Shown one piece after another: positions 25,701 to 40,479 of a stretch of 64,000 nucleotides of DNA. The translations under genes and the position numbers were made by a program. The stretch spans positions 372,001 to 436,000 of the forward strand of contig NC_037645.1 in the NCBI RefSeq assembly GCF_003254395.2, in the 5' to 3' direction. The DNA is from Apis mellifera (lineage: Eukaryota; Arthropoda; Insecta; Hymenoptera; Apidae). The notes under the pieces are model-generated. The model had not been told where the DNA came from. It made no database searches and was given only the letters and a program-made list of their open reading frames with translations. Positions within the stretch are counted from its first letter, which is position 1. Every line of letters starts with the position of its first letter.

Positions 25701-28700
25701 GTTTTAAAAGGGTCGAAAGGAAAACTAATTAGAAAAAAGGAAAGGATCTGTTCGTTTCGCGAGGAATCGCGTGATTTGTGTCGTTGCTCGATATTTTGGA
25801 GAAGTTTCGAAAATTGAATCGAATGATTTATTAGATACGAGAACAATAGATTATCAATATATTAAATATTTTATGTGAAAAGATATGTGATAATTTATCT
25901 CAAGCAATTTGCATTACAATCATAAAAATTCTAAAAAAAATTGTGTAAATATTAATTCAAAATTAAATGTAAGATTAAATATTCAGAAAAATTATTATCA
26001 AGTTTTATATTTCCTAATTATATAAAACTTATATATAACAAATAATAATTCATGATTAATATCATAAATATTATAAATATAAAGAAACATATTTTAAAGA
26101 AAAATATTGTACGTGAAATCGTACATTTCGCGGAAACATTTATTTCCATCAAATTCGATATCCAATTTCGAGCGCAATATTAATTTCAATCGCAAATAAA
26201 AACAAACAAATATTTATATATATCACAAAAATTGAAGACAAATGAAAAAAAAAAAGAAAATAACATAGAGAATATATATATATATTGAACTTATACTCGT
26301 CTAACCTTGAGAAAATACCGCGATATCACGATCGAGTGGGAGTCAGGTTTGATCGGTTGCCAGTAGAGCCATTAATTTTATTAAAATTAATTTCAACTCT
26401 CGGAAGGAATCTCGGTACAATTTCGCTTTATCGAGTGGATCGCATTTGAAGAATTCCAAGTAGCACTCGAATATCATTAAACGTCCTTCCATTTCGCCTG
26501 CACGATATCCGAGCAAAGAAATTTTTCTCCTCGTTCCGCGATAATACGTCACGTTTAACTCCCGTCCTTTTATCACGCTTGATAATTCAATCCCCAAGAC
26601 CTTCCCTGAATTTTTACCTCCTTTCTTTACCTCTTTCGAAAGGATGAAATTTCGCGATTCCGTTCATTTTTTATTTTTGATCATTTTTTTTCTATATATG
26701 TATATTTATAAAATGAGAATAAATAAGTGGAATATTGTTGAAGGAATCGTTATCTGAAAAATATGAAAATTATTTGTATATTAAGTATATGTATTTCCTT
26801 ATTCTTATATTTTTAATGATAAGAAATTTAAAACGTTTGAGATAAAAGTAATTTATAATATTATAATAAGATTTTAAAATCATTCGTTTAGAATTTTTCG
26901 AAAATCTGAGTTCAATAATTTCTTTTTAATAAAATTCTATTAAATATAAAATATACATTTATAAAATATATATTTATATAAATAATAAATATAAATATTC
27001 TATAAATATAAAATATAAAATATAAAATATAAATATATAATATACTGATCGAATTTGAAAATTGTTTTAAAAAAGAAATAAAATCTTTGATATCATAAAT
27101 TGGCTAGAAAAAAATATTCCAATATAATAATTTTTCTTCAACGAAGAATGCATGTATTTTTCACACGTTTTTATAATATCATACACAATAACTGTTTAAC
27201 ATAATGCGAAATATAATGCAATTCGAACATCAGCTAACACACAATTTTATCACATCGAGTATAATAATATCCAAATATTATTGTTCGTATCCGAGTAAAA
27301 CGAGTAATAGACAAATAATTCGAATAACATAAGAATACAACATTCAACATTATATTCGGTCGAGCAATCGCGTTGGCGGATCGAAAGGAGATGGCCAAGC
27401 GAACTCAAACGATTCCGTGCGTTCGTTATTTTTTTAACCGAATTCAATTGTACTCGGCACTCCAGGCGGTAATAAATGTCCGAGAGAGTGAAAACAGTGA
27501 GTGGTGCGAGACGAATAAAAAAAAAAAAAAAGAAGAAAGAAGAAGGTGGATAGGTAGAACTTAATAAGGTAGTCTGCTAAGCAGGCGTTCATTTTTAATT
27601 GGCGCGCTGACATTGGAACCAACACACATTCTGCGCATTCAGGTGCCATCAGCACGTATCCGTGTCGTGTACAGAACGTTTCATTTAACTTTGTCACGAG
27701 GAACTGTTCACGTTGTATCGCCGATTTTTATGTGTCTTTTATTGTTATAGTTTTGTAATTACGATTCGTTTCATAAAAGGAAAAATGAATGGAATTCTAA
27801 ATCAAATTTAATTCGCAATAATTTCAGATGGAATTTGATGGTACGTGAGCTTTTCAAAGATTTCTGTTAATGTAAATTAATTTTTAATACGTGATGTGTA
27901 ATTCTTATTGTTCGTGTATGTCGTTCCAAAAGATGGTATTAAATGCCATTTTTTTTTAGTTAACGCTTGATAAATTATCGAGGCAAGTAAAAAAAGATGA
28001 AAATAATAACGAATAATTAATCATTTATGAAAATGTTATCCACGCGTATATGCAACTATTAATCTCAAATTTCTTGGTTGGTTTTTGGTAGAGTTTTTTG
28101 GTTTTGAATGCAATATATTAATAAAAATATATATATTCTCGAATGTAAAATTTCTTTGTGCTCTATCAAACCGTTTGATTTTGTAATAAAAAATTAATCT
28201 AATCTATCTTTAAAAAGAAATCTCTAAAAATAAAAATTATTGGAAATCGGCGACACATTAATCACGATAAGAGAAAATAATTTGTATAAAATAATCGTAA
28301 ATTCGTAATAAATAAATTTAATTATGGAAGGATAATAAAAAGCGATGGAACAAATTTAAGGAAGAAGAATAAGTCGCATAAATCTTAGTAAGAATTTGTA
28401 ACTAAGTAGTTGAAACAACCTCTATTCATCGGTGCGTTGAAGTGGAGGTCAAGGCTAGGAGTGAAAAGCAACATGAACGAGGAATTCGGACAAGGATCGC
28501 ATAATTTTGAATACTTTCGCAGATAAAATTCCTTTCTGGTTGGTGTATAGCGCCTATAAAGATTTAAATGAAGGTTTAATGGCCTCTTCTGTGGACGATA
28601 TGATATATTTTCATATGTTAACAAATGATTTTTCTTTTTCGTGAAATTAAATTATTATCGATGAACATTTTCACGAAAATTTTCATTGAATCGTTTGATT

Positions 28701-31700
28701 ATAAAAATTTAAATATATTTATAAAATAGATTAATCCGATAAGATTACATAATAATTTTACTTATTAATGAATCCATCAATATATTTTATCAGCGATACG
28801 ATTTCAGAGCTCTGCGTCTCTTTTAAATAAATTATCCAGGTCACTTAATTATTAATTCTTCCTTTCATCATTTGATAGTATTTATCAAAATAAACGCAAT
28901 AAGCTTCAAAATAAGCTTAAATTAATTAAAAGAACAATATATACAAAATTTTAATAAAAAATTGTAATTAAAAAATTTGGCTCGATTTTAACGTTTGAGA
29001 TAAATTGCAATTTTTCAATCATAATTATTCTGAGAAATCTGATTATTAATATTCTAAAGTTTATCCTCGATCGAGGCTCGATTTCTTAGTTGTAAGAAAC
29101 TTGTTATTTCAACTCGCTCGATCCATCATTAACGACGTGTTCGTTCTGGTTCTGGAAGTTTTCACGCCTACCAGACCGACGACCCGTGTCAACTGAACGC
29201 ACCATTACATGGACCGATAATTCCACTTCGAAAGTGTCACGTCGATTCCACGATCCGTTTACGCGTTCCGTGTCACGTAATAATCGTATGTTGTTCACGA
29301 TTCTTTTATTTTTCATTCATCCTGTTAAGCTTTCCGTATGTTGTGTAGTATATACGTGATATTGAAAACAATCCGTGATATTGAAATGTTTCGTTAATTG
29401 GTCACTGATAGGTATCGAATGCGGTCAATTAACAAGAGAGAATATTATATCAGAATTTATGGCTTGGAATGAAATGGATGAATAAATATATATATATATA
29501 GAGAGAGAGAGAATATAATTGCGAGTAATTGTAAAAAGAAAAAAACGAAAAGAAAAAAGAAATAAAAGTATTGGGAAAAATGAAATTGACGATGAAAAGA
29601 AAGATATCAAACGAAGAAATAATAATTCAATGATGATTTATTTTATATAATACTTTCAATTTGCTCTAATGGATATTTTTGATTCTCTGGGATAATAATG
29701 TAACTCATATGTTATTTATGCATTATTATTTATTATAATAAATGTATAGTTAATGTAATTATTATTATTATTATTATTATTATTATACGTTATTTCGTAT
29801 AATCTGTCTACAATCAACATAAATAATATTTATTTAAACAAATAGTATATGATTACAGAATCAAATTTCTAAAATTTTTATATCCATCCTTAACTTAATA
29901 TTAAAAGGAAAAAAGGAATTTAAAAATTAAATATATATAAAAAAACTTAGGTTAAAGAAACTAATGAAAATTCATGAAACTAATAAAAAGAGGAAAAAAA
30001 AAAAAGAAACAAGAAAATTTGCATGAGAACAGACAGCGAATCTACAAATAAATAGGAGGAAAAAATCTTTGATAATTCAATTACGCGATAAATCGGTGTG
30101 GAGGTGTGAAAATGGGGTAAACTAGTTGGCCGAAAGCATTGTAAATCTTATGGTCGTGGAAGATTTACGAGTATTCGTTTGCTGGAATTTCTTGGGTTTA
30201 TCAGAGAGGACTTGTAAGAGACGTGAAATAAATTCTTACACGTGAGATGTTTTATGAAGAATTTTTTAATATAATTGGATCTAATACTCATAGAAATATA
30301 AAATCCAAATATAAATAATTTAATTGAAGTATAAAAATAATATCTATTTTCTTTAAAAAATATAATATAAATATAAATTGGTGAATTTATTCGATCAAAT
30401 CATAGGTTATTTAATTTATATTACGAGACAAAATTAATTACATTTATCTTAAATAATTCCCGTTTCACGATTATTCTATATTTTATAATTTCTAATAATT
30501 TGAAATTATCGTCGCACAATCGAAATTAGTCATCAGGGATGAGCCAAGGATTATCAAGATGAATCCTGTCACGAGATATTTCCCATGAGACGTTCCTCAC
30601 TTATTTTATCGTAAATATAAATCATTCGTGACAGAAAAGTTCTTGATACGAGGATGCAAGTGTAACAAAAAGTAATATATCAATATAATTATACAATTGT
30701 AAAATTATTTTTAATAAATTATATCGTTCAAAATATAACAATTACAGAATTAATAGGATATTATATCGAATTATAGAAACGTTTTATTTGTCTTCTTATC
30801 TATTAATTCAATTACATTTCAATTAATAATAATATTTTATTATTTCAATTTAAAACAAACCAATATGTGATAAGAATTATCTTTCTTCCCAATATTATCA
30901 AATACAACAATCGATATATCGGATTAGTAAAAAAACGAACTAATAATTTATAAAGCAAGAAACTTTTATATAAATGTTCCATTAACACATACGTAAATAT
31001 TTTTTTTCGTCATAGTTTTTATACGTTTTTATACGTTATTACGAGATTGATTGCGCCACGTATAATACAAATACATTCGCTTTTCGCCATTTTCCTTTAT
31101 TTTTATTATTAGCTTATTACATAAAAGTCAGGTTTATTATGTAAAAATCAGAATATCTCGTTATGAATGATTTTAATTTTTTGATATTAATTTCTTTTAA
31201 TTTTCAAACATTTTAAATTTAATCACAATACATTTCTATTATTTTGATTGATTCTTATTTTCAATTATCTCTAAGAATTCTATAATTTCACGTTAATTTA
31301 ATTTTCTTTTTTTTTTTTACTGATTCTCCGATATTAAAATTGATACAATGTTTAAAATGTTTAAAAATATATAATTTGTATTCTTTTCTTTCAATTCATT
31401 TTTTCACGTAGGACAATGTTTTCCAATTTTTTTCATTTTTTTCTTTTTTTTTTTACGAGTTATGGTCAGTATAGTGTCTGGTGTATGGTGTGTATGGTAT
31501 GTCTGACAATAAATTAATACATGTACAAATTAATAGTTTGGGAAGTTTGTAATATACAGTTTTATGGAGGATACAGCTGATAGTTGATAGTCCTAGTTAA
31601 TCCCCGTTTATGACTCTCTTAGATCCGTGTTATAATAGCTGCTATAACAAAGTCATAAAATTGATGACATTTTTAGAAATTGACAAACATATGAGTACAC

Positions 31701-34700
31701 GAAGATTTAGAATCTGAGAATGGTTAAAAAGATATTTTTAATAACTGTTAATATTTTGATATGGTATCTATATTGAAATAAAAATTCATATAGTCGCGAT
31801 TTTCGATTCCATTTTCGTTTTGCAATTTATTCGAATAGAAAATAATATATTTATAATAATTCTTTATTTATAATATAAACGATTAGACTTTATTAGACTT
31901 TATTAGACTTTATTATCGATGGTGTTGTCAGCCAATAATTCAAAATTTATAACTTCTCTATCTGGCTGATAATAGAATACCTTGAACTTTTCCCAAAAGT
32001 GAGATACAAATTAAATGAATTTATAAGATAAACAAGGAATATCTAATATAAAATTTTAATTCCAAATAATTCGTTCGATTTAATTAGAAAACAAACATTT
32101 TTTGAATATGATCAAAAATCACTTAAAAACGAAAAAATTTTCATTCTATACTTTTTACTCTAAATCATCCTACGTATAAATTGAAAAATATTTATCCAAA
32201 AAAATTCTATCTTCAAAAATCTTCAATTGGGATAATAAAAAATCTTTCTCCAACTTAATTACAAAACGAACGAACATTAAAAACGCGTATTCACCTCCAC
32301 GAAAACTTGTAATAGAAAAATATCAAACGAGTAACAACCCCCAATCCTTTTTTCATCACAAATTGTCAACTTCAATGGAAAACACGGTAGGGAACGAGCT
32401 TCAATAACCGAACAACGTTCAATTCGATCGATAATTAATTTTACCCGGTGGAACATGAGTAATAATTACGATGATTATCCAATTGAATAATTCGGCGTCG
32501 CGAATTCGCGCGGATGAAATCGATTTCACGCTCGTTTCTCTTGCGTCAAGCAGAAATATCGAAAATAAAAAAGGAAAAAGTGGGGAAGGGTAAAAAAGAT
32601 GTACAAAGGGGGGAGGAAAAAAAGGGAGGAAGAAAATTTTAATCCGGTGGTTATCGATGCATGGAGCAATTTTTAAACTGAGTAGGATGTAATAGGGCTA
32701 ATTTCGAAAATCGATCCCGGAGTCGATAGTTGGGAATTAATTAAATCAGATTTTTCTACCGTGAAAAATCGTTTGAAATTCTTTTTTCCCATATCTCTCG
32801 GATAAATTCGTGTATAAGAAAAGGTAATGAGAAATATTTATTGAAATATTTCATACAGATAAGATAAATGGTTTTTAACGAGCAGAAATATATGAAAACA
32901 ATAACTTATTTTAAGGGATATAATTGAAATTTCCAAGTTTCTTTTTAAAATTTGATTTTAATATTCGGGATTACAATGTGTTGCAAAAATTCGAATCTTT
33001 TTATGAATCTTTGATCTCTAATTTATTTGTATTGTTAATATAACCATAATTCGGAATATATAATCTTGGTTACCCGGATCTTTCTCAAAAATATTACTAT
33101 AATTTATCATCCTAATCTACGAAGACACCTTCGTGACGAATCAATTCTCTCTGATCATCGTGTGTCAACAAACAACTCGAATCTTCGTCTTCAAGATTCG
33201 TAACCACTCGTTTGAAAGGAAGTTCGTGGAATCCCGAGCAATTGGTCGTTGACACATTTTCCCGCGATGATTTTCAAAGACGACACCAGCCTCGATTGAC
33301 CTCGATATTTATAACAATCGTAATAATTTTGCATCGAATTTTACGTAACACGTATTAACACGCGCTCCTTTTTCACGGTTGTTAAAAAAAAAAAAGGAAG
33401 AAAAAAAAAGAATGATCGTCGAACAAGATTGTTGATAAATTTCGTCACGCGGTAGGATCACGGAAGGAATCTGTTCTTCGATTAAAATTTATTTATTTCC
33501 GATATCATCTATGATCGAACGAGTCACGTGCGCGGAACTGATAATTCTTTAGTCATGCCTTGGTAATTTCGTAGATTGTCTCATGTCGTGGGTTTATGCA
33601 TATTTCACGGTGTCATTTGTCATAAATCATGTTTCTTTATCGCAAGAAATTTTTATTTTCGTTGCATCTATCCATCTTTGAATTGAAAAAAGATAGATTG
33701 GAAGATTATAATCCACTGTGAGATCTCTGAGAGTTGTGCTTTTTTTTTATATATATATATCGAGATTCTCAACATATAATCTTTCGAATTTGATATTTTC
33801 TAAGTTTTTTGATGAAATTCTTATTCTCATTAGAGAGATACTCAATTTTCTCTTTCCAATAAAGAAAAATATAATCTTAATGATAAGTTCTTTCACTTAC
33901 GATATCAAATTAAATAATTTCTCAATCAACAAAATTCTTTCTTACAATTAACAATATACGATAATATTTAAATAAATCTATTTTCATAAAATGAACACTC
34001 GATCAATGATTATAATTTACTCGTAATTATCTGAAGCAAAAAAAAAAAAAAAAAAAAAAGAGCAACTATGCTTGTTTGGACAATTCTTTTCCAGTAGTTT
34101 CTTTTTTTTTTTAAACGACAGGCATTTATATTACATCATTTCGTCATTGACAAACCAAAGACTTCACCTCTCGTAGCATAAAACTTTCGCTAGTTCTTAG
34201 AATCTCGAATCACGCATATTTATGCTCGTTATATGCATATTTATACCTTTGCGATTTTATGCAAATTTTTCCTTAGTTAAAAAACTGAAATTGTTCACCG
34301 ATTATTCATATCTAATTCCAATTTTTTTTTTATTGCTTCTCGTGTGACGAGCAACATTCGAGAAGGTAATTTGAAAGAGAGAAAAATTGTTACAACATCA
34401 AATTTAACAAATGTGAAAACGATATAGAAAGAATTCGAATTTCAAGGAAAGGAAGCACGCTATTTATTAATTTCGAATTTGAAAATCCTAATTTTCAAAG
34501 GCGAATTAAAATACTGGAAATTAATAATAACCTCTAATTATCATAATATGGTTGATATTAATAAAATTAAATTATTAATATGGCAAATTTGATATCATTA
34601 TCAATGAATGAATCAATCATGTTATATTCTCAGCTTAATATCAACAGTCACAATAAACGATAATTTTAATAGATTATAAAATTATTATATTAATAATTTT

Positions 34701-37258
34701 ACTTTTTAAAATAAAATAAAAACTGTTTTGTTATTTTCTTTCTACAATTTTCTATCCTTCAAGTTTCACAATTTAAGAAGGTGGAGAAATTTGTTGATAA
34801 AAAATTAATTATCACCGTTAATGAGGTGCACATTGAGAGAGATTGATGTGTTCGAACGTGATGCGAACCGGAAATATGGAGAAGGAAGGCTGACTAATAC
34901 CAATTCGAACGAATCATTTTCAAAGCTCGTAAACGATTCGCAAATACCAGCTGCCGAGAATATTTCCATCGATCGAAAATTAACTGTATTGCGAATTACT
35001 CGTAATTAGATGGTTGAATACAAAACTATTTTTTAATTAGAATTTAATTAGAATTTCGAGACGTTTGAAGATTTTCTTAGTCATTCGAATTCTTTTTGAT
35101 CCATTAAATAATATAATTGTTAATTTGTTAGTGAATTTGTCGATATGCAAATTATCGATATATAAAGGTAGTATTTTATGAAATATAAAATTTTTACGAA
35201 TATTGGTATTTTGAAGATATAAATGTTTGTTATTTTCAGACTTCATAAATATTTAGAAATTATTAGATGGATCAATTTGCATACGGAATAGATTAATTAT
35301 TGACTAATATTTTGTTATTATTAATTTTTTATTATTATTAATAGCTAATAATTAATTAATGATTGCATTCAAAATTGTGAGTTTAATATTTTATTACATA
35401 TTATAAAATGGATTTAATAATAAGCATCTATATGCCTATATACATAATTTCAAATTTTTAAAATTAAATTATATTATTGACACTTATCAAACGACAAATT
35501 ATCGCATATATCGCGTAAACAATTATAGAAATTTATATTACTTAATCATTTTAATTTTTTAAGCATTCATAAGATTATTTTATAAACTTCTTCCAATAAT
35601 ATGCTCACTATTCTAACCTATAATATATATATTTCTATTATTTATTCATAAACCGCTATACACCATCTCTAAAATAATAAAATAACCTTAGAAAAGCTAT
35701 TAAGAAAAATTCCACGACGATGTTAAAACAATCCATCATCCATTCAATTGCCCGCCATTTTATCAAACGAAATCCTGCAAACCCTTCACTGCAACGTGGG
35801 TCAATTGAACATTTTTTGCTTGGGTTTTCATAAGATATACAAATGCTTTTAACGAGCACCAGTCCACGGTGCACATTGTGTTTCTTGCGCGGCTCGTTTC
35901 AATCGGAAAAATTTCGCCATTTTTTGCTGGAGCCAATGCAAAGGTCCGAAACTCAATGTTCCGTGTCCAAGTTTTTCCACGTCGACTTTTTCTCGCTATA
36001 TAGGGGGGACGAGAACAACGAGGCAACGTAATTAAATGAACTCGTAAATATTTCTCGAGGAAAAAAAGAGTCTTATGGATCGTGCTGTTGCTTTCTTTAT
36101 TTTTTTTTTTTTTTTTTTTTTTAGAGTTTTAAAAGTTCAGAAAACTTTTATTTCGAGAAATAAAAAGAGAATTGTTGTTTTTGATGTCTTGGAATTTTTA
36201 TCGAAAAGTGATAAAGAAGTGTTTGATTTTTTTTTTATTTGCGCGAAAAATAGTTTGAAAGGAATAGTTGAAAATATATTTATTATTGAAATACGACACG
36301 ATAGAATGATTGAAAAATTAATTTAAAATTATTTAATAAAATTAGTTTCATCATCGTCGAAACTACGAATAAATTGAAATTAAAATAATTAATTTTTTAC
36401 AAATATTTTTCACTAATAAATTTTTATTTTTATTTTAGATCATATAAAAAAACAAATATTATTTTTATCACGAAATAATATTATGAACAATTCTTGAAAT
36501 ACTTTGGATTTATTCTTAAAAATACGAAATAATAGATTTTTTTTTAAAAATGTATAATAGAATTATGGCAGAAAAGAGACGTAAATTGTTGATTTCTCGT
36601 ATGGAACTATTTGACTAACAAAAGGGAAAAGCAAATTATTCGTTGAATAACTGTAGGTAAGCATGAAACGCTTCATCGATCAAATAATCGTATCGTAGTG
36701 TAATTGTGTATTGTTTAGCGTTAATTAACTCACGGCAAAATTAGATGTACCATGAAAGGGGAAGCCAGATAGTCCGATAATTGATTCAGTAACTGTATCA
36801 GAGTTAAATCAAAGCAATCTGCTTGGAGTTAAGCATGAATCGTGTTATATCACGTTACATTCTTGAAGGTTTAACGTAAAATAAATACTTTTCCGCCGAT
36901 ACTTTCAATTTATCTAATCTAACCTTCCATCTACGTTAAATCTTTCTTCTTAATTTTCATATTTATATTTCATAATCAATGAACCATTTCAGAAACTATT
37001 TCAATTTCAATTGTTCTGAGAAAAACTCAATCGAATTTATAATTTTATTTATAATTAATAAATTAATAGATGCATTATCCTCTCATCTTATACATCAATT
37101 TCACCAATTCCCATTCATCATTGTTCAGTAAAAAAAAAGAAAGTCAAACATTTACAAATCCAATGATCCAATGATAATATATCAATGATAAAACACCATT
37201 GTTTCAACCAATCCCTTCTCAATCGTCTCAAACTTTTTATAGTGAGAATATCAGCTTG
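19723..37258. other. Presumed intron with scattered CpG-richer islets
   Basis: This is a long AT-rich stretch in which I find no supportable exon. Islets of higher GC and CpG lie at about 22,600-22,830, 24,250-24,540, 25,250-25,660, 26,310-26,620, 27,340-27,720, 29,100-29,290, 32,270-32,560, 33,120-33,560 and 35,780-36,030. Their open frames are short and overlap on both strands, without known domains. Simple repeats include a GA tract (22,853-22,874), (CTA)n (24,829-24,847), ATAAATAT-type repeats (26,940-27,050), (ATT)n (29,758-29,785) and an A-run (34,038-34,059). Confidence 0.45.
31881..31915 (+). repeat. 10-bp tandem repeat, 3.5 copies
   Basis: The unit TATTAGACTT is repeated at exact 10-base spacing in otherwise non-repetitive AT-rich DNA, with only the first base of the first copy different. 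Confidence 0.85.
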
Positions 37259-37760
37259 TTAACTAACCCTTTCTCTCTCTCTCTCTTCTCCCTCCATCCT
37301 TCCCCCCCTCATGACAAATTGGAAACGTAGCAATCGAAAACGAACCTTGACACCTTTAGCAACTCCACCCTCTACGATCCCCCCGCTCCTGTCTCCTCCC
37401 CCACCCACGATGGCTGGGTTGCACTGGTCGTTTTTCGAGAGGCGGCACACTCGACACCGGGATACATATGCCGTTCTACTCGGTCGACCGCATCACCCAG
37501 CGGGGAAGTTTCTTAAAATAGAGTCTAGTACCGGGGGCCAGAGGTTGACGTGTGCATATACAAACTCTCTCTGGATGATGCAAACATGCAGACACACTCG
37601 CGCATACATACATTCATACATACATACATACAGAGAGAGATTGTCGGAGAGGAAAGAAGGATGGTCGCGCGACTGAATGTACCCGCTCGACACACTGCGT
37701 TTAAGTGTGACAATCGTTCTTTTCTCTCAGGGTCGAGCCAGGTTTTCCCCTCTCTATAAT
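37259..37760. other. GC-rich islet with C-tracts and CATA repeat
   Basis: GC is high from about 37,300 to 37,740, with CT and poly-C blocks and a (CATA)n microsatellite near 37,604-37,630. Open frames exist on both strands (121 codons on plus from 37,311) but show no recognisable protein. It is a candidate regulatory element in the presumed intron. Confidence 0.4.
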
Positions 37761-39609
37761 TTTTTCTTTCCTTTCCTCTCTCGCTCTGTTTTCTTTTAAA
37801 CTCTTTTCTGTTTTATCGATTTTAGACTTTTATTTTTTCTTTTTTTTTTTTTTTTGGAATATTTGGCTAAGCGCTTTAATTTTTTTGATCTCGTGTTTGG
37901 GAGACGTTTTTCTTGGATGTAAAAGAAAAATTTGAAAAAATAGAATTTGGATTGAATGATGGAATTGTGATAGAGATCAAGAATGAACAATGATCGTTAA
38001 TTATTTAAAATGGCAATGATTTATTTTTTGAAGGATAATTATATTAAATATTTGCAACCCTTTAGTTTTTTGTTTGAGTTTAAAAGAATTTAATCATATT
38101 TCGAAACCTTTTAATCGACTTTGAAGAACTTATTTTCTTGTACAATTTTTCTTTTTATATACCATCGCATGTCAAATCGTTTCATCCTATTATTTTATAA
38201 CTCGCAAACGGTGATACGTATACGTTACCAAAGTTTGACTGAAATCTATTTAGATGGTATCAACTTTTATTATGAACTTTGACTTTCCTAGTCTATTCTT
38301 TTTTTAGACTAGTTATTTTATAATGGAAATAGATTCTTCTAGCATAGTCAGTAAGCTCTATTTCTTTTTGCGATTGTTTCACCTTGTTCTCTTCCCGTAC
38401 TATTTCTATTTCACGCCACACTTTATTTTCAATCCTCTTACAATCCATGTACAGTCTTTACATAGAATGATAATTTTATTAAAATAAAATGCCATCGGTA
38501 AAATCTGAAGAAAGAAAATTAAAAATTCTTTGTCTTAGAGAAAAATGATTTAATGAGATATTATTGTATCGTGAATCAATAAAAGGATGTATAAAGATAC
38601 TTTTATCAAATTTATAATTTTTAATTTTCTTTTTTAGCAATAACGATATTAAAATGATATTTAATCTTCTGTACAAATTCTTTTTCGGAATATACAATGC
38701 TTTTGATGCATTTCACAGCTTCATTATGCACCTTCTTTTTGTTTCCAATCGTCACGTACTAAGATACTTACTCTTCAGTTATTACTTTTGTAAATATGCA
38801 AATAGCCACATATTTTTAGATCCATTCACTGGTAGCTATAATTGGTGAAAGAAATATGCGGAATAGCAAATTCAGCTAGATGTCAAGCGGTAGTAAGTGT
38901 CAAGTAATAAAAACCAACTAAAAGAAAGAAGATGTCCTATTTTTAGAATCTTATATCTTTTAATTTTTTTTTCTTTTTTGATGTTTGAAAATTAACATTT
39001 CACTAACAAAATTATAAAAATTGATTGTCAGACTTTTTAAATTCCTATTTTTTTTCTTCGATGTTTAAAATTCAATTGATGATAATTTTTAAAAATAAAA
39101 TACTATTCAATACTTCTATAAACTTAAACAAAAAAGAAAGCTTAATTTTGTCAATCATATCCCAAATCACAATTGTTTTCACTGCATAGTTTCACTCAAT
39201 CAAGAAGATTAAACACGAAGCCCTACACAAAAAAATTCTCAAGGCAAGCACTTGAAATATCCCTTACCACTATTTTAAGCTTCCATTTACACCCTCACGT
39301 TCTTCAACCATGATTCATCTACTCATAAAAAAAGAACTATCACACTTTCAACTGTCCCCTGTCCGAGTTTTTTTAACTCCAATCTGCTCATCCTCGGTTG
39401 ATCTCTTTCAATCTTTCCTCGGCCCGACCTTTGACCCGCCCCTATACCTACTCACAAGTAACAATCTGTGAAACGAAATTTCTTTTCTTTAAATTAAACG
39501 TTATTAATTCTACGAACATTCATCAACTTCTATCATCTGATAAATTAATCGACATTATCTAAAAAGAAAAATCTAACATTTTCAATATCAATATCCCCAT
39601 CAAGATAAA

Positions 39610-40130
39610 AAAAAAGGGGGGGCAAAGCGAATCATCAAACCATTTCCACGCCATTTTATCGCCGCCAACCGAATCATTGTTCACAGCCCCGTATCGACTC
39701 TTGTTAATTAGGGTTAGGGTAATTAGCGTTCGATTAGGCAGGTCGCGGAACTCGCTTCAATGGAGTAAGAGATTACAATGGTCGGTGAACGTGTTGGCCC
39801 CGTGTTCTAACACGGGGCCGCTCACTCTCTGCCTCTTTCCTTGCCCGCTCATGGAAACTGGGTCGTCGTCGTTGCGTTGCGGACAGATTCCTCGTTTCAT
39901 TGGGAACCACCACCGTTTCGTTTGTTTTCCTCCGTCGTCGATCACCACCCCACCGCGACGGGGATGGATATGCAGGCAAGCATCTGTGACGAGATATTGT
40001 TCGGTTCGGCAGTGCATGGCAGGTGTCGCGTTGATATATGTACAACATGATTGTTGTCGGGGATACGAGTTTATGCCCTGGGAAGAATTTTATTTGGAAA
40101 TTGGGATCCGGGAGGATGGAATCGAATTTT
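39610..40130. other. GC-rich islet with a perfect palindrome
   Basis: GC-rich DNA covers a 196-codon plus-strand frame (39,677-40,267) whose last third runs into AT-rich sequence and has no known domain. The islet contains the 24-base palindrome described separately. I favour non-coding regulatory DNA over a gene. Confidence 0.4.
39796..39819. repeat. Perfect GC-rich inverted repeat, 11-bp arms
   Basis: The left arm GGCCCCGTGTT and right arm AACACGGGGCC are exact reverse complements separated by CT. This near-seamless palindrome is unusual in a genome region this AT-rich. It could extrude as a cruciform, bind a dimeric factor, or form an RNA hairpin in the pre-mRNA. Confidence 0.9.
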
Positions 40131-40479
40131 CGGAAGACAATCAATATTTTGTAATTGAAATTTTAATTGGGGAGGGGGATGAAACGATCGTTGCTTTTTT
40201 ATTCTTCAGCTTGAACGTTTCATGGGGAACGATAATTGTTGTGAATAAATTGATTTCACGTGAATAGAAGAATAAGTGAAGTAAAGTCAGAAAAGAATAT
40301 CATATCAGTATACTCATAATTATAATATTATTTTATGAAAAAATCTATGACAACAATTGTTGGTAAAAATTGTGACACGATCAATCACATGCAAAGTGTT
40401 ATACTTACGACCCAATTGTTTTAGAAGAAAAAAAAAATTAAAAATAAAATAAATGTCGTTTTAATGAGCCTCAACGAGC

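Noticed and set aside
31920..31985. TCAGCCA / TGGCTGA pair as a possible microRNA hairpin
   Set aside because: Only 7 bp pair, and the surrounding arms do not, which is too weak for a pre-miRNA.
39704..39722. Two TTAGGG units resembling a vertebrate telomere repeat
   Set aside because: There are only two units, and insect telomeres use TTAGG. This is chance.
39677..40267. 196-codon plus-strand open frame, longest in the window
   Set aside because: It has no recognisable domain, overlapping frames on both strands and a composition change partway through. It lies in a low-stop GC islet, so it is best explained by chance.
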